DNA from: Gluconobacter cerevisiae
GTDB lineage: Bacteria; Pseudomonadota; Alphaproteobacteria; Acetobacterales; Acetobacteraceae
Direction of reading: 5' to 3'
Assembly (NCBI RefSeq): GCF_015244675.1
Contig: NZ_JABCQO010000003.1
Coordinates: 266,465 to 330,464 of the forward strand
DNA: 64,000 nucleotides
Shown: in pieces, positions 1 through 10,316 of the stretch
Position numbering within the stretch: position 1 is the first letter of the stretch
Layout: every line of letters begins with the position of its first letter
Translations under genes and position numbers: made by a program
The notes under the pieces: generated by a model
Told to the model about the DNA's origin: nothing
The model's input: only the letters and a program-made list of their open reading frames with translations
The model's database searches: none

Positions 1-890
1 CGAAACATGCTTTCAGCACGCGCCACCAGCAGGTCATGATCACCAGCAGGCTCTGGATTGCCCTGAAGGTCGATCAGGGCTTCATCCCACGCCATCGCCT
101 TGTCCCAGCCCATTTTCAGACGACGGCGCTCCATAAGCGCGCTGATCAGGGGCGTGACATACGCCAGAACCTTCTCGCGAAAGGCTGCGACCTGCTCAGG
201 GCCATAATCCGTTCGACGCATCCGGCGATAACCGAGCTCGATATAGTTCTCAAAACCAAGAGTTTTCGCCATTCGGTCGCGCAGAGCGACCAGCTTGCCG
301 TAAAGGGCATCCAGTTCAGCGCCGTTCTGGTCGAAAAAATCCCAGCGCGCCTTTTCAGCTGCATGACGAACATCCCGATCCATACCCTGAAGGTAAGGCA
401 CCAGCCTCGACAGGTTCAGGGTCTTCCCATCGAAAGAAATTTTCGCGGCCGCCAGAAGGGCCGTGTATTCCCCTGAAAGACGCGCTTCCTCTTCCAGATC
501 CGTACTGATGCGCGGATCGAACGTGGTCGTGTCAGCTTCCCAGAGCCGTACCACGTGAGGTGTTACGATGGCTTCAAGGCCATCGCGGTCAGGATCGGCC
601 AACAGGCGCTTCTTGACCGTCACCTCATGATCAGTCGCGACCGGAGATAACCGATCCGCATAATCCCGATCCGCCTTGGCGGCCTCATCCTGCGTATTGC
701 GCGAGAATTGAAGATGCACATGCGAGGCCCAGGATTCATACTCGCGCCGGACGGCATCAAAAGCCTCCAAGGCCTCGACGCGGTCCCCGGCATCAAGCAG
801 CGATGCGATGGCATGGTAGCGCGCCTTGAGCGAGTTCTCGTCAGGCCGGGGGAAAGACAGTTCGGAAAAGGGAGGGATTGTCTTCGTCAT
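1..890 (-). CDS. M3 family oligoendopeptidase (PepF/OpdA-like), N-terminal part, runs off the left edge
   Basis: The reverse strand is open from an ATG at 890 to the window edge, about 296 codons, starting MTKTIPPFSELSFPRPDENS. The helical sequence, with segments such as RHAAEKARWDFFDQNGAELD and RMAKTLGFENYIELGYRRMR, is characteristic of the N-terminal half of M3 thermolysin-like oligopeptidases of the M3B oligoendopeptidase F type. These cut short cytoplasmic peptides. The zinc-binding HExxH motif normally lies about 150 residues further on and is outside the window, so catalysis cannot be checked. There is no strong ribosome binding site before the ATG. The next gene ends about 55 bp upstream in the same direction, so it may belong to the aminotransferase transcription unit. 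Confidence 0.8.
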   Translation of the reverse strand, partial: MTKTIPPFSELSFPRPDENSLKARYHAIASLLDAGDRVEALEAFDAVRREYESWASHVHLQFSRNTQDEAAKADRDYADRLSPVATDHEVTVKKRLLADPDRDGLEAIVTPHVVRLWEADTTTFDPRISTDLEEEARLSGEYTALLAAAKISFDGKTLNLSRLVPYLQGMDRDVRHAAEKARWDFFDQNGAELDALYGKLVALRDRMAKTLGFENYIELGYRRMRRTDYGPEQVAAFREKVLAYVTPLISALMERRRLKMGWDKAMAWDEALIDLQGNPEPAGDHDLLVARAESMF

Positions 891-944
891 GCTTCAATTC
901 TGACATTCCCCCGCTTCTGCGTCCATGCCCTGCCTCTGCCCCTA

Positions 945-2156
945 TCAGTCGGGCCTAATAGCGCTGACAAACTGGGTAATACGATGGCAGGCTTCTGCCA
1001 GCTGTTCATCAGACGCAGCAAAAGACAGCCGCAGATAAGGACTGTATCCAAAGGCCGAACCCGGAACGGTCGCGACATGCGCTTCTTCGAGAAGAGCTTC
1101 CGCAAACGCCACATCCGTCTCCAGAAGACGCCCCTGCCCGGATGTGCTACCGATCAGGGCCGCGACACCCGGATAGGCATAAAACGCCCCTTCCGGCATG
1201 ACGCAGGTCAGTCCAGGGACCTTCTGCAAGGCGTTGACGACCAGTGCCCGGCGACGCTCATACGTCGCCAGCATGTGTGCAACTCCGTCGGCATCTCCAT
1301 CAAGAGCCGCCACCGATCCGGCTTGTGCGAGCGTACAAACACCCGACGTGGAATTGCCCTGCACCGCAACCATGGCCTGAATCAATGGCACCGGACCGCA
1401 GGCAAACCCGACGCGCCATCCCGTCATGGCGTAGGCTTTCGCCATACCGTTCACGATCAAAATCCGATCCGCAAGATCAGGCGCGACATTCAGCAGGGAG
1501 AGGTGTTTGCGGTCGTCGAACGTCAGATGTTCATAGATCTCGTCGCTCATCACGAGAACATGCGGCGCCTGACGCAGCACATCTGCGATGGCTTCAAGAT
1601 CCTGCCGCTCCAGAATGGCACCGGTCGGGTTGTTCGGGAAATTCAGAACCAGCCATTTCGTACGCGGCGTAATCGCCTCTCGTATGGCTTCCGGGTCCGG
1701 GCGAAAGCCGTCCTCTTCCCGGCAGCGGATTTCGACCGGAACCCCACCCAGCATCCGGGTGATCAGTGGATAACTCACCCAGTACGGCGCAGGAATGATG
1801 ACCTCGTCACCGGCTTCCAGCGACGCCATCAGCGCATTGAAAATAATCTGCTTGCCGCCATTCGCAACCATGATCCGACTGGACGCAACGTCCAGATCGT
1901 TATCACGCCTGAACTTGCGAATGATGGCATCGATCAGCGGTTTCTGTCCGGGGATCGGTGGATAACCTGTATCCCCGGCCTTCGCGGCTGCATAGGCAGC
2001 TTCAATCGCCTCTGGCGGTGACGGAAAATCCGGCTGTCCCAGAGCGAGCGAAATGACATCCGCGCCCTGCGCCCTCAGTTCACGGGCGCGGGCAGCCATG
2101 GCGATCGTTGCAGGACGTGGCAGATCCGCAAGGCGTGATGCGACGGTAAAACTCAT
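945..2156 (-). CDS. Class I PLP-dependent aminotransferase (aspartate aminotransferase-like), second of a tandem pair
   Basis: A 403-residue protein of the aspartate aminotransferase fold-type I family, close to the usual 400. Visible marks are the N-terminal SLALGQPDFPSPP substrate-loop region, the LNFPNNPTGA motif, the DEIYEHL motif near the middle and the PLP-lysine region GMAKAYAMTGWRVGFACGP. It moves amino groups between aspartate or a related amino acid and 2-oxoglutarate in the cytoplasm. The ATG at 2156 is preferred to an upstream start because it overlaps the TGA of the preceding aminotransferase as ATGA, a usual sign of translational coupling. The two copies are clearly diverged paralogues, so they probably differ in amino-acid preference; which substrate each prefers cannot be told from sequence. 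Confidence 0.9.
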   Translation of the reverse strand: MSFTVASRLADLPRPATIAMAARARELRAQGADVISLALGQPDFPSPPEAIEAAYAAAKAGDTGYPPIPGQKPLIDAIIRKFRRDNDLDVASSRIMVANGGKQIIFNALMASLEAGDEVIIPAPYWVSYPLITRMLGGVPVEIRCREEDGFRPDPEAIREAITPRTKWLVLNFPNNPTGAILERQDLEAIADVLRQAPHVLVMSDEIYEHLTFDDRKHLSLLNVAPDLADRILIVNGMAKAYAMTGWRVGFACGPVPLIQAMVAVQGNSTSGVCTLAQAGSVAALDGDADGVAHMLATYERRRALVVNALQKVPGLTCVMPEGAFYAYPGVAALIGSTSGQGRLLETDVAFAEALLEEAHVATVPGSAFGYSPYLRLSFAASDEQLAEACHRITQFVSAIRPD

Positions 2157-3355
2157 GAAAGGCCCTGACAAAACTTCTGGATACGGGTGCAAGCTTCAAT
2201 CAGCAGTTCCGTGCTGGTGGCATAGGAAATCCGGAAATATCCCGGTGTAAGAAACGCCGTTCCATGCACGGCCGCAACGCCGGTTTCTTCCAGAAGAGCC
2301 GTTACAAAAGCCTCGTCACTATCAATCAAGCGACCACCCTTGCTGGTTTTGCCCAGCACGCCAGCGATGGACGGAAAAGCATAGAACGCCCCTTCAGGGA
2401 GAGCGCAACTCAGGCCCGGAGCATCATTGAGCATCCCGATCACAAGATTGCGCCGCTCCTGATAGACCGCCACCATTTCCGAAATAAAATCCTGCGGGCC
2501 GGATACGGCTTCCTGCGCTGCTGCCTGCGCGATGGAACAGGGATTGCTCGTGCTCTGCCCCTGCAGTTTGATGAGCTGTTTTGTAAGCTCCACTGGTGCT
2601 GCGGCAAATCCGATCCGCCAGCCTGTCATGGCATAGGCCTTGGACACACCATTCATAGTCACGGTCCGGGAGCGCAGACGCGGCTCGACCTGCACAACGG
2701 TCTTGGCAACAGCGCCATCATACAGGAGCTTGGCGTACATATCGTCCGTCAGGATCCAGATATCCGGATAGTCCAGCAGGACCTCCGTCAATTCCTTCAG
2801 GGCTACCTCGTCATACGCTGCCCCTGTTGGATTGCATGGCGAGTTGAGGCAAAGCCATTTCGTGCGAGGGGTGATGGCTGCACGAAGCTGTTCTGCCGTC
2901 AGGCGAAAACCATTTTCAGGGGCCGTCTGGATAATGACAGGTGTTCCATCGGCCAGCGTTACGATGTCGGGATAAGACACCCAGGCGGGAGCTGGAATGA
3001 TGACCTCATCGCCCGCATTCAGGGTCGAGACCATGACATTGTAAATAACCTGCTTGCCACCCGTAGAAACGCAGATTTCCTCTGCCTTGTAATCCAGATC
3101 GAAATCAGCGTTCAGACGGGCCGCGACGGCCTTGCGCAGTTCGAGCGTGCCCGGAACATCCGTATATTTTGTCTTACCGGCCTCAATCGCCCGAATTGCC
3201 GCACGCTTGATGAAGTCGGGAGTATCAAAGTCCGGCTCACCCGCAGAAAGGCTAATGATATCACGGCCCTCTGCCTTCAGGGCACGGGCTTTCTGGGTCA
3301 CGGCAATCGTCTGACTGGGGAGAATACGGTTCAGACGGTCGGCAATAAAGGACAT
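2153..3355 (-). CDS. aspC: Class I PLP-dependent aminotransferase (aspartate aminotransferase), first of a tandem pair
   Basis: A 400-residue fold-type I aminotransferase. The motifs SLSAGEPDFDTPDF, LNSPCNPTGAAYDE, ILTDDMYAKL and the PLP-lysine segment GVSKAYAMTGWRIGFAAAP are complete and in order. This copy matches the bacterial Ib-type aspartate aminotransferases (often also acting on prephenate) more closely than its neighbour does. The ATG at 3355 is chosen because GGAAG sits six bases before it; a start 18 bases further upstream lacks a good site. Its stop overlaps the start of the second aminotransferase. The gene lies downstream of the leuB terminator, so it needs its own promoter in the short gap at 3356-3434. 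Confidence 0.9.
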   Translation of the reverse strand: MSFIADRLNRILPSQTIAVTQKARALKAEGRDIISLSAGEPDFDTPDFIKRAAIRAIEAGKTKYTDVPGTLELRKAVAARLNADFDLDYKAEEICVSTGGKQVIYNVMVSTLNAGDEVIIPAPAWVSYPDIVTLADGTPVIIQTAPENGFRLTAEQLRAAITPRTKWLCLNSPCNPTGAAYDEVALKELTEVLLDYPDIWILTDDMYAKLLYDGAVAKTVVQVEPRLRSRTVTMNGVSKAYAMTGWRIGFAAAPVELTKQLIKLQGQSTSNPCSIAQAAAQEAVSGPQDFISEMVAVYQERRNLVIGMLNDAPGLSCALPEGAFYAFPSIAGVLGKTSKGGRLIDSDEAFVTALLEETGVAAVHGTAFLTPGYFRISYATSTELLIEACTRIQKFCQGLS

Positions 3356-3434
3356 GACAGGCTTCCGGATCATTTTGATGGAGCGATTCTAGGCACGTTC
3401 CATCAGTTTTGACCACAGGTAGCCGTGCTCCAAT

Positions 3435-3469
3435 CAACAAAAAAGGCGCCTTCCCCGAGGAAGGCGCCT
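3435..3469 (-). terminator. Intrinsic terminator of the leuB end of the operon
   Basis: A perfect 11-bp inverted repeat (AGGCGCCTTCC at 3444-3454 and its complement at 3459-3469) encloses a 4-base loop. On the minus strand it is followed by a T-rich run (complement of CAACAAAAAA, about 3436-3444). It lies about 30 bp after the leuB stop, so it closes the ffh-to-leuB run and separates it from the aminotransferase genes. Confidence 0.9.
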
Positions 3470-3500
3470 AAATCTTTGCCGGACAAACCCTATACCAAGG

Positions 3501-4610
3501 TCAGGCCAGCTTTTCCATCTCGCGAAGAACCGCTTGGCCCATCATTTCCGTTCCAACGCGAGCCATGCCGGGGGACATGATATCCCCCGTTCGCAGACCT
3601 GTAGCCAGAACATTGGACACAGCCGTTTCAATCAGATCCGCATCCTCGGCGCGATTGAGCGAATACCGCAGCAGCATGGCGAAAGACAGGATCTGGGCCA
3701 GCGGATTGGCGATCCCCTTGCCTGCGATGTCCGGCGCGCTGCCATGGATCGGTTCATACAGCGCATTGCGTTTGCCATCGGCGCGAACCGGGCCAAGCGT
3801 TGCAGACGGCAGCATGCCGAGTGAGCCGGTCAGCATCGATGCCAGATCGGACAGGATGTCTCCGAACAGATTGCCCGTCACGATGACATCGAACTGGTTC
3901 GGGTCACGCACAAGCTGCATCGCGCAGTTATCAGCCAACATGTGCGAAAGCTGGACGTCGGAATATTCGCGCTTGTGAATGTCGGTTACGACTTCCTTCC
4001 ACAGGAGGCCGCTTTCCATGACATTGCACTTCTCGACCGAGCATACGCAGTTGTCGCGCTTGCGGGCCAGATCGAACGCCACGCGCGCCACACGCTCGAT
4101 TTCGGACGTCGTGTAAACTTCCGTATTGATGCCGCGACGTGAACCATCTGGCAGCGTCTCGATCCCACGCGGTTCACCAAAATAGATGCCCCCGACCGTC
4201 TCGCGAACAATCATCAGGTCAAGTCCGCGCACCACTTCCGGCTTCAGCGCGGAGGCCTCAATCAGTGCATCGAACAGCTTGGCCGGACGCAGATTGGCGA
4301 ACAATTCGAGTTCCTTGCGGAGCTTGAGGATTGCCACTTCCGGACGCTTGTCAAAGCCAACATGGCTCCAGGCCGGATCACCCACCGAGCCAAACAGAAC
4401 CGCATCAGACTGGCGGGCCAGTTCAACAACCTCATCGCGGATCGGCACGCCGTGCACCGCAAGCGACACTGCGCCAACGAGTTCTTCCGTGATTTCAAGC
4501 TTCAGTCCGCGATGCGCACTCATCCAATGCACGATCCGCGCAACTTCGCGCATGACTTCCGGACCGATTCCGTCTCCGGCCAGAACCAGAAGTTTGTGTG
4601 CGTCGCTCAT
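3501..4610 (-). CDS. leuB: 3-isopropylmalate dehydrogenase
   Basis: A 369-residue NAD-dependent decarboxylating dehydrogenase catalysing the third step specific to leucine biosynthesis (3-isopropylmalate to 2-oxoisocaproate). The family marks are visible: [14 protein letters not shown] at the N-terminus, [11 protein letters not shown], the LRPAKLF segment, the [17 protein letters not shown] region and [14 protein letters not shown] near the NAD site. The ATG at 4610 overlaps the leuD stop as ATGA, which settles the start over an ATG 33 bases upstream. It follows leuC and leuD in the same direction and is the last gene before a strong terminator. Confidence 0.96.
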   Translation of the reverse strand: MSDAHKLLVLAGDGIGPEVMREVARIVHWMSAHRGLKLEITEELVGAVSLAVHGVPIRDEVVELARQSDAVLFGSVGDPAWSHVGFDKRPEVAILKLRKELELFANLRPAKLFDALIEASALKPEVVRGLDLMIVRETVGGIYFGEPRGIETLPDGSRRGINTEVYTTSEIERVARVAFDLARKRDNCVCSVEKCNVMESGLLWKEVVTDIHKREYSDVQLSHMLADNCAMQLVRDPNQFDVIVTGNLFGDILSDLASMLTGSLGMLPSATLGPVRADGKRNALYEPIHGSAPDIAGKGIANPLAQILSFAMLLRYSLNRAEDADLIETAVSNVLATGLRTGDIMSPGMARVGTEMMGQAVLREMEKLA

Positions 4611-5233
4611 TTCACAGTCCCTATGGTAATTGACGGCACCCATGCGCGGGCTGGACGATGTTCGAAGCTGCTGATTTCGGCATCATGGGCCATGGTTTGT
4701 CCGATATCGTCCAGCCCTTCGAGCAACATGTGACGCCGGAACGGATCAACTTCGAACGGGATAGTCTCGCCATTCGGACGCACGATCACCTGACGCTCCA
4801 GATCCACCGTCAGACGTGAATTCGAACCCTGACGCGCATCGTCCATCAGTTCGTCGCAGATCTGGCGCGGCAGCGGGATCGGCAGGATACCGTTCTTGAA
4901 GCAGTTATTGAAAAAGATGTCGGCAAAGCTGGGTGCGATCACACAGCGGATTCCGAAATCCAGCAGCGCCCAAGGGGCATGTTCACGCGAGGAGCCACAT
5001 CCCAGATTGTCGTAAGTAATCAGGATTTCGGCGTGCCGGTATGGGTCCTGATTGAGCACGAAATCCGGCTTTTCGTTACCATCGGCGTCATAGCGCTGGG
5101 CCGCGAAGGCACTTTTTCCCAGACCAGTCCGCTGGATGGTTTTGAGAAAGCGGGCCGGAATGATCTGGTCCGTATCAATATTCTCGGTCGGCATGGGCGC
5201 CGCAATGGCGGTCAGTTCCGTGAACTTGTCCAT
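4607..5233 (-). CDS. leuD: 3-isopropylmalate dehydratase small subunit
   Basis: A 208-residue swivel-domain subunit, the normal length, which pairs with LeuC to isomerise 2-isopropylmalate to 3-isopropylmalate. Seen in the sequence are [15 protein letters not shown] near the N-terminus and the [18 protein letters not shown] loop that contacts substrate. Its ATG shares one base with the TGA of leuC (TGATG) and its own stop overlaps leuB, so leuC, leuD and leuB are translationally coupled. Confidence 0.96.
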   Translation of the reverse strand: MDKFTELTAIAAPMPTENIDTDQIIPARFLKTIQRTGLGKSAFAAQRYDADGNEKPDFVLNQDPYRHAEILITYDNLGCGSSREHAPWALLDFGIRCVIAPSFADIFFNNCFKNGILPIPLPRQICDELMDDARQGSNSRLTVDLERQVIVRPNGETIPFEVDPFRRHMLLEGLDDIGQTMAHDAEISSFEHRPARAWVPSITIGTVK

Positions 5234-6660
5234 CAGACGGTCTCCTTCACCAGTTCACGCACATCGCACAGACGCCCCGTCACAGCTGCCGCTGCCGCCA
5301 TGGCAGGCGAGCAGAGATGCGTCCGGCCCTCAGGTCCCTGACGCCCCTCGAAATTGCGGTTGGAGGTTGACGCGCAACGCTGGCCCGGCGTCAGACGGTC
5401 CGGATTCATCCCCAGACACATCGAGCAACCAGCCTCACGCCACTCAAAACCGGCATCAAGGAACACCTTGTCCAGCCCTTCGCCTTCAGCGGCATGCTTC
5501 ACCAGACCGGAGCCGGGAACAATCATGGCCCGAACACCCTCGGCAACATGTCGTCCGCGCACCACATCCGCAGCAGCGCGCAGATCTTCCAGACGGCTGT
5601 TCGTGCAGGAGCCGATAAACACGACATCCACTGGCGTTCCAGCGATTTTCTGCCCAGCCTCAAGCCCCATATAATCCAGAGCACGCTGGATCTGGGCTGC
5701 ACGGGCCGGATCGGCAACGTCTGACGGGGACGGCACGGAACCATCGATCGGCAGCACATCCTGCGGGCTGGTACCCCATGTGACGGACGGGATGATCTCT
5801 TCAGCGGCGAGCGTGACTTCCGTGTCGAAATAGGCGCCTTCGTCAGACGCCAGACTGCGCCAGTACTCACAAGCCTGCTCGAACGCTTCATCCTTCGGCG
5901 CGAACGGACGGCCCTTTACATAAGCGAAGGTTGTCTCGTCAGGCGCCACCAGCCCTGCACGTGCACCGGCTTCGATGGACATGTTGCATAGCGTCATACG
6001 CCCTGCCATGTCCAGATCACGGATTGCAGATCCTGCAAATTCAATGACATGGCCAGTGCCACCAGCGGTGCCAATGCGCCCGATGATGGCCAGCATGATG
6101 TCCTTGGCCGTTACGCCCGGACCGACCTTGCCTTCAACGGAGACGCGCATGTTCTTCGCGGGTTTCTGCAGGATCGTCTGCGTCGCGAGCACATGCTCGA
6201 CTTCGGACGTCCCGATCCCGAATGCAAGAGAACCAAGGGCGCCATGCGTGGAGGTATGACTGTCACCGCAGACGATCGTCATGCCCGGCAGGGAAATGCC
6301 CTGTTCCGGCCCGACGACGTGCACGATCCCCTGAGAGGCGGAACGCAGCGGGAAATAGGGGATGCCGAATTCGGCAACATTCTTCTCAAGCGTTTCGATC
6401 TGGAGACGGCTCTGCGGCTCCTCGATTGGCTTGGAACGGTCGGACGTGGGAACGTTGTGGTCCACCACGGCCACCGTGGCATCCGGACGACGCACGCGGC
6501 GCCCGGACAGCCGCAGACCTTCAAAGGCCTGCGGGCTTGTCACCTCATGGACGAGGTGCCGGTCGATGTAGAGGATGCACGTCCCGTCTTCGAGGCGTTC
6601 GACGACATGGTCGTCCCAGATCTTGTCAAAAAGGGTTCTGGACGAATTGGTAACGGGCAT
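5233..6660 (-). CDS. leuC: 3-isopropylmalate dehydratase large subunit
   Basis: A 475-residue aconitase-family subunit carrying a 4Fe-4S cluster. Recognisable segments are [12 protein letters not shown] at the start, [30 protein letters not shown] (first cluster cysteine) and [10 protein letters not shown] (the other two cysteines). It starts only 21 bp after the rplS stop on the same strand, so leucine genes here follow the ribosomal-protein and SRP run directly, with no room for a separate leader or attenuator. Confidence 0.96.
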   Translation of the reverse strand: MPVTNSSRTLFDKIWDDHVVERLEDGTCILYIDRHLVHEVTSPQAFEGLRLSGRRVRRPDATVAVVDHNVPTSDRSKPIEEPQSRLQIETLEKNVAEFGIPYFPLRSASQGIVHVVGPEQGISLPGMTIVCGDSHTSTHGALGSLAFGIGTSEVEHVLATQTILQKPAKNMRVSVEGKVGPGVTAKDIMLAIIGRIGTAGGTGHVIEFAGSAIRDLDMAGRMTLCNMSIEAGARAGLVAPDETTFAYVKGRPFAPKDEAFEQACEYWRSLASDEGAYFDTEVTLAAEEIIPSVTWGTSPQDVLPIDGSVPSPSDVADPARAAQIQRALDYMGLEAGQKIAGTPVDVVFIGSCTNSRLEDLRAAADVVRGRHVAEGVRAMIVPGSGLVKHAAEGEGLDKVFLDAGFEWREAGCSMCLGMNPDRLTPGQRCASTSNRNFEGRQGPEGRTHLCSPAMAAAAAVTGRLCDVRELVKETV

Positions 6661-6681
6661 CCTGTCTCTACTCCGGACGGT

Positions 6682-7074
6682 TTAGGAAGCGGCCTTGCTG
6701 TCAGCCTTCGGCAGATCGCGGGGACGCTCGGCAATACGGGCGGACTTGCCCGAACGGCCGCGCAGGTAATACAGCTTCGCGCGACGGACTTTACCACGAC
6801 GCACAACTTCGATGCTGGCGATTGACGGTGCGTACAGCGGGAACACGCGCTCCACGCCTTCACCGTTGGAGATCTTGCGAACCGTGAAGTTGCTGTTCAG
6901 ACCCTTGTTGGAACGGGCGATGACAACGCCTTCGAAGCTCTGAACACGCTCACGCGTGCCTTCGACAACGCGGACGCCAACGCGGACCGTGTCACCTGCA
7001 ATGAACTCGGGAACAGCGCGGACGCCGGAAAGACGCTCGATTTCGCGCGCCTCATACTGCTGGATAATGTTCAT
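6682..7074 (-). CDS. rplS: 50S ribosomal protein L19
   Basis: A 130-residue protein matching bL19, starting [15 protein letters not shown] and containing [27 protein letters not shown] and [19 protein letters not shown]. It sits at the 30S-50S interface. The ATG at 7074 has AGGAG seven bases upstream; a TTG two codons earlier is not needed. The C-terminus is about 15 residues longer than in E. coli, as is common in alphaproteobacteria. Confidence 0.96.
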   Translation of the reverse strand: MNIIQQYEAREIERLSGVRAVPEFIAGDTVRVGVRVVEGTRERVQSFEGVVIARSNKGLNSNFTVRKISNGEGVERVFPLYAPSIASIEVVRRGKVRRAKLYYLRGRSGKSARIAERPRDLPKADSKAAS

Positions 7075-7098
7075 GACCAAACTCCTGAAAACAAAACT

Positions 7099-7803
7099 TC
7101 AATGGACCTGCTGTCGTGCCAGATACGCATCCCAGAGGTCCGGGCGGCGCGCCTTCGTGACGGCGATTGACTGTTCATGGCGCCAGCGGGCGATGGCACC
7201 ATGGTTGCCGGAGAGAAGAATGTCGGGCACGTCCCGCCCGTCCCACACTGCCGGCTTGGTATATTGTGGATATTCAAGAAGCCCCTCAGCAAAGCTCTCG
7301 TCCTGACCGCTGACATCTGATCCCATAACGCCGGGAAGGAGCCGTACGCACGCATCCAGAAGAGTCAGGGCGGGAATTTCTCCACCTGACAGTACGACAT
7401 CGCCCATGCAAAGCTGTTCGATATCGTGCTTTTCCAGAACGCGCTCGTCCACGCCTTCGAAACGACCGCAGAGAACAACGACCCCTGGCCCGGATGACAG
7501 ACGCTCCGCATCTTCATGCGACATGCGCTTGCCCCGTGGTGTCGGGTAGACGACCGGACGACCGTCCAGCGCGGGAAGCGCCGAGAGAGCCGTATCCAGA
7601 ACGTCCGCCCGCATCACCATGCCGGCTCCGCCACCAAAAGGCGTGTCGTCCACGGCCCGGTGGCGTCCCAGTCCATGCTGGCGCAGATCATGCGCCTCAC
7701 AGGACCAGATCCCCCGCTCCAGCGCCCGACCCGCAAGGGAGAACCCCAGCGGCCCCGGAAACATGTCGGGGAAAAGGGTCAGGATGTCCGCGCGCCAGCT
7801 CAT
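7099..7803 (-). CDS. trmD: tRNA (guanine-N1-)-methyltransferase
   Basis: A 234-residue SPOUT methyltransferase that makes m1G37 in tRNAs reading CNN codons and prevents frameshifting. The trefoil-knot motifs are present: [44 protein letters not shown] and the [10 protein letters not shown] segment. Its ATG overlaps the rimM TGA by four bases. The position between rimM and rplS is the usual one. Confidence 0.96.
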   Translation of the reverse strand: MSWRADILTLFPDMFPGPLGFSLAGRALERGIWSCEAHDLRQHGLGRHRAVDDTPFGGGAGMVMRADVLDTALSALPALDGRPVVYPTPRGKRMSHEDAERLSSGPGVVVLCGRFEGVDERVLEKHDIEQLCMGDVVLSGGEIPALTLLDACVRLLPGVMGSDVSGQDESFAEGLLEYPQYTKPAVWDGRDVPDILLSGNHGAIARWRHEQSIAVTKARRPDLWDAYLARQQVH

Positions 7804-8342
7804 GCCCGCACCTGGACCTCGCCAGAGAGATCCCCCTCGACCTCGACTTCAACAGGAGGGACAAGGGTCACTTCCCGTTTCGCGAGATCAACGCGCGGCA
7901 CGCAGGCCAGCGTGAAGGGCACGATCAGACCACGATCCACTTCGAGGCTGACGCCTGCGCCGTAATCGTGAACGACCGATACCGTCCCGAGAATATCTCC
8001 GTCTTCCGAGACAGCCGTCATACCGATCAGATCGGCATGATAGAATTCGTCGTCTTCGGTTTCCGGAAGAACGGTGCGCGGAACATACAGCTTGGCATTG
8101 ACCAGACGTTCGGCGGCCGTACGGTCAGGGAGATCCTGGCCTTCGGCATCCGTCAGTGCAGCCACGCCAGCCGAAATCCAGCGTGCCGTCCATGCCCTGC
8201 CCTGCCCGTCATGCAGCACGCCCAGCGTCTCGACCGAAGCCGGATCATCTGTGGCAGCATGAAGATGCACCAGACCGCGGACACCGTGCGGACGACCGAC
8301 GGTGGCAATCAGGACATCGCTGTCAGGGTTGAAGCGGGGCAC
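7800..8342 (-). CDS. rimM: Ribosome maturation factor RimM
   Basis: A 180-residue 16S rRNA processing factor that acts on the 30S head together with uS19. The N-terminal barrel starts with [19 protein letters not shown] and the PRC-barrel begins near [20 protein letters not shown]. The start is GTG at 8342 with AGGAAG eight bases upstream. The stop overlaps the trmD start. Confidence 0.94.
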   Translation of the reverse strand: MPRFNPDSDVLIATVGRPHGVRGLVHLHAATDDPASVETLGVLHDGQGRAWTARWISAGVAALTDAEGQDLPDRTAAERLVNAKLYVPRTVLPETEDDEFYHADLIGMTAVSEDGDILGTVSVVHDYGAGVSLEVDRGLIVPFTLACVPRVDLAKREVTLVPPVEVEVEGDLSGEVQVRA

Positions 8343-8370
8343 GTCTCGGGCTTCCTGAAAAGCAGCTCAA

Positions 8371-8715
8371 TCAGGCCGCAACAGCGGCAGCAGCAGCCTT
8401 GGCGCGTTCCTGAGCCTTCGCCTTCGGAGCGGACTGCTTGGGCTGCTCGTTGTAGGTCGGCTTCGGAGCCAGGCCTGCATTACCGAGGAAACGGGCGACA
8501 CGGTCCGTGGCGAGGGCGCCGTTGGACAGCCAGTGCTTGATGCGCTCGTCAACCAGACGGATACGGTCGGCGTGATCAGCCGGCAGCATCGGGTTGTAGG
8601 AACCAACCTTCTCGATGAAACGGCCATCGCGCGGGCTGCGGCTGTCAGCAACAACGATGTGGTAGTAGGGACGCTTCTTGGCACCTGCACGTGCAAGACG
8701 GATCTTGAGGCTCAT
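8371..8715 (-). CDS. rpsP: 30S ribosomal protein S16
   Basis: A 114-residue bS16, starting [20 protein letters not shown]. The ATG at 8715 is preceded by AGGAG at six bases. The conserved core [20 protein letters not shown] is intact. The C-terminal tail from about residue 80 is alanine- and lysine-rich, an extension often seen in alphaproteobacterial S16 and not needed for the fold. Confidence 0.96.
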   Translation of the reverse strand: MSLKIRLARAGAKKRPYYHIVVADSRSPRDGRFIEKVGSYNPMLPADHADRIRLVDERIKHWLSNGALATDRVARFLGNAGLAPKPTYNEQPKQSAPKAKAQERAKAAAAAVAA

Positions 8716-8758
8716 GAAATACTCCTGAGAGACAGAACTTGTAAAAAAACGGGACAGA

Positions 8759-10186
8759 TCAGGCGAAAGGCGGCCGTCCACCGGGTTTACCCCCGGGGCC
8801 ACCCATGCCCTTCATCAGATCCGCCAGACCTCCTGCACCACCCATGCCACGCATCAGGCCACCAAGGCCCATCTTGCTGATGCGTTTCATCATGGTGGAC
8901 ATGTCGTTGAACTGTTTGAGCAGACGGTTGATCTCCGGAACCGTGGTTCCCGAGCCTGCTGCAATGCGCTTTTTGCGGGACGCCTTGATGATCTCCGGCG
9001 TCTTGCGCTCCTGCTTCGTCATCGAGGAAATGATGGCCTTGTGACGCTTGAAGATCGACGTATCGAGCTCCTTGTCACCCAGCATATCCTTGATCTTTCC
9101 CATTCCCGGCATCATGCCGAGAATGCCGGAAATCGAGCCCATGCGGTTGATCTGGTTGATCTGGGACACATAGTCATCCAGATCGAACTTGCCCGCGAGC
9201 ATCTTCTTGGCAACGCGCTCACCTTCCTCGTGATCGAGGGTTTCGGCAGCACGTTCCACCAGCCCGGCAACGTCCCCCAGACCGAGAATACGGCCTGCAA
9301 CACGCTCGGGATGGAATTCTTCAAGCGCTTCGAGGTTCTCACCCGAACCGGTCAGCTTGATCGGCGCGCCCGTGATGGCCTTCATGGACAGGGCCGCGCC
9401 TCCGCGGGCGTCACCGTCCATCCGGCTCATGACGACGCCAGTGATGCCAACAGCTTCGTTGAAGGCCTTCGCGGTGTTGACGGCGTCCTGACCGGTCATC
9501 GCATCAACGACCAGCAATGTCTCGGCAGGCTTGGTGAGCGTGCGGATTTCCCGCACTTCATCCATCAGCGCTTCGTCGATGGACAGACGGCCTGCCGTAT
9601 CGAGAATAACGACGTCATAACCTTCGAGACGACCGGTCTCGAGCGCACGCTTTGCGATCTGGACAGGCGACTGTCCGGCAATGATCGGCAGAGCCTGAAC
9701 GCGACCCGTCTGGGCGTTGACGCGCTCAGCCAGCTGCTGAAGCTGGAGCTGCGCGGCCGGACGCTGGACATCAAGGCTGGCGAGAAGGACTTTCTTGTTC
9801 TCACGACCGGACAGGCGCAGGGCGATCTTGCCGGAGGTCGTCGTCTTACCCGAACCCTGCAGACCCACCATCAGCACTGGAACCGGCGGATTGGCGGACA
9901 GGTTCAGCGGAACCGCCCCTGCCCCGCCCAATGCGTCGATCAGGGCATCGTTGACGATCTTGGCGACAGCCTGACCAGGAGAAACGCTTTCCAGCACTTC
10001 CTGCCCAACAGACCGCTCGCGAACCTTGTTGACGAAGTCCCGCACCACAGGCAGAGCAACGTCTGCCTCCAGCATGGCGAGACGCACTTCACGCATGGCC
10101 TCGGTGACATCAGCCTCCGAGAGCTTCCCGTTCTTGGAAAGCCCTTCGAGGACACCGGACATCTTGCCTGAGAGTTGATCGAACAA
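8759..10186 (-). CDS. ffh: Signal recognition particle GTPase Ffh
   Basis: A 475-residue SRP54 homologue: N domain, GTPase G domain with [15 protein letters not shown] (about residues 107-121), [13 protein letters not shown], and the methionine-rich M domain with [14 protein letters not shown] and several Met-Gly-rich repeats in the last 50 residues. It binds 4.5S RNA and targets nascent membrane proteins to FtsY. It heads the run of translation genes on the minus strand. Confidence 0.97.
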   Translation of the reverse strand: MFDQLSGKMSGVLEGLSKNGKLSEADVTEAMREVRLAMLEADVALPVVRDFVNKVRERSVGQEVLESVSPGQAVAKIVNDALIDALGGAGAVPLNLSANPPVPVLMVGLQGSGKTTTSGKIALRLSGRENKKVLLASLDVQRPAAQLQLQQLAERVNAQTGRVQALPIIAGQSPVQIAKRALETGRLEGYDVVILDTAGRLSIDEALMDEVREIRTLTKPAETLLVVDAMTGQDAVNTAKAFNEAVGITGVVMSRMDGDARGGAALSMKAITGAPIKLTGSGENLEALEEFHPERVAGRILGLGDVAGLVERAAETLDHEEGERVAKKMLAGKFDLDDYVSQINQINRMGSISGILGMMPGMGKIKDMLGDKELDTSIFKRHKAIISSMTKQERKTPEIIKASRKKRIAAGSGTTVPEINRLLKQFNDMSTMMKRISKMGLGGLMRGMGGAGGLADLMKGMGGPGGKPGGRPPFA

Positions 10187-10199
10187 CGGGTCACCTTAA

Positions 10200-10247
10200 A
10201 AGCAAACAGAAACACGCCACTGCGCGAGTCTTCGCGAGGTGGCGTGT
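10200..10247 (-). terminator. Intrinsic terminator-like hairpin after the Spy-like gene
   Basis: Nine-base arms ACACGCCAC (10212-10220) and GTGGCGTGT (10239-10247) enclose an inner GC-rich stem (TCGCG type). On the minus strand the stem is followed by a T-rich stretch (complement of 10200-10212). It lies about 70 bp after the stop of the Spy-like gene and just before ffh, so it probably insulates the two. Confidence 0.6.
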
Positions 10248-10316
10248 CCGGAAACAGAGTCTGTCTATTCCCTTGCAGCCGAAGCGTCAAGCGATAGACG
10301 CAGAAACCTCAGTTTT

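Noticed and set aside
708..2021. Long plus-strand frame opposite the first aminotransferase
   Set aside because: Arginine- and histidine-rich antisense shadow of a well supported gene; no family match.
2264..3412. Long plus-strand frame opposite the second aminotransferase
   Set aside because: Same antisense pattern as above; the minus-strand enzyme motifs are unambiguous.
6049..6825. Plus-strand frame crossing the leuC and rplS boundary
   Set aside because: It spans the gap between two certain genes on the other strand and has no protein-like composition.
9041..10171. Long plus-strand frame opposite ffh
   Set aside because: Antisense shadow of a conserved gene.
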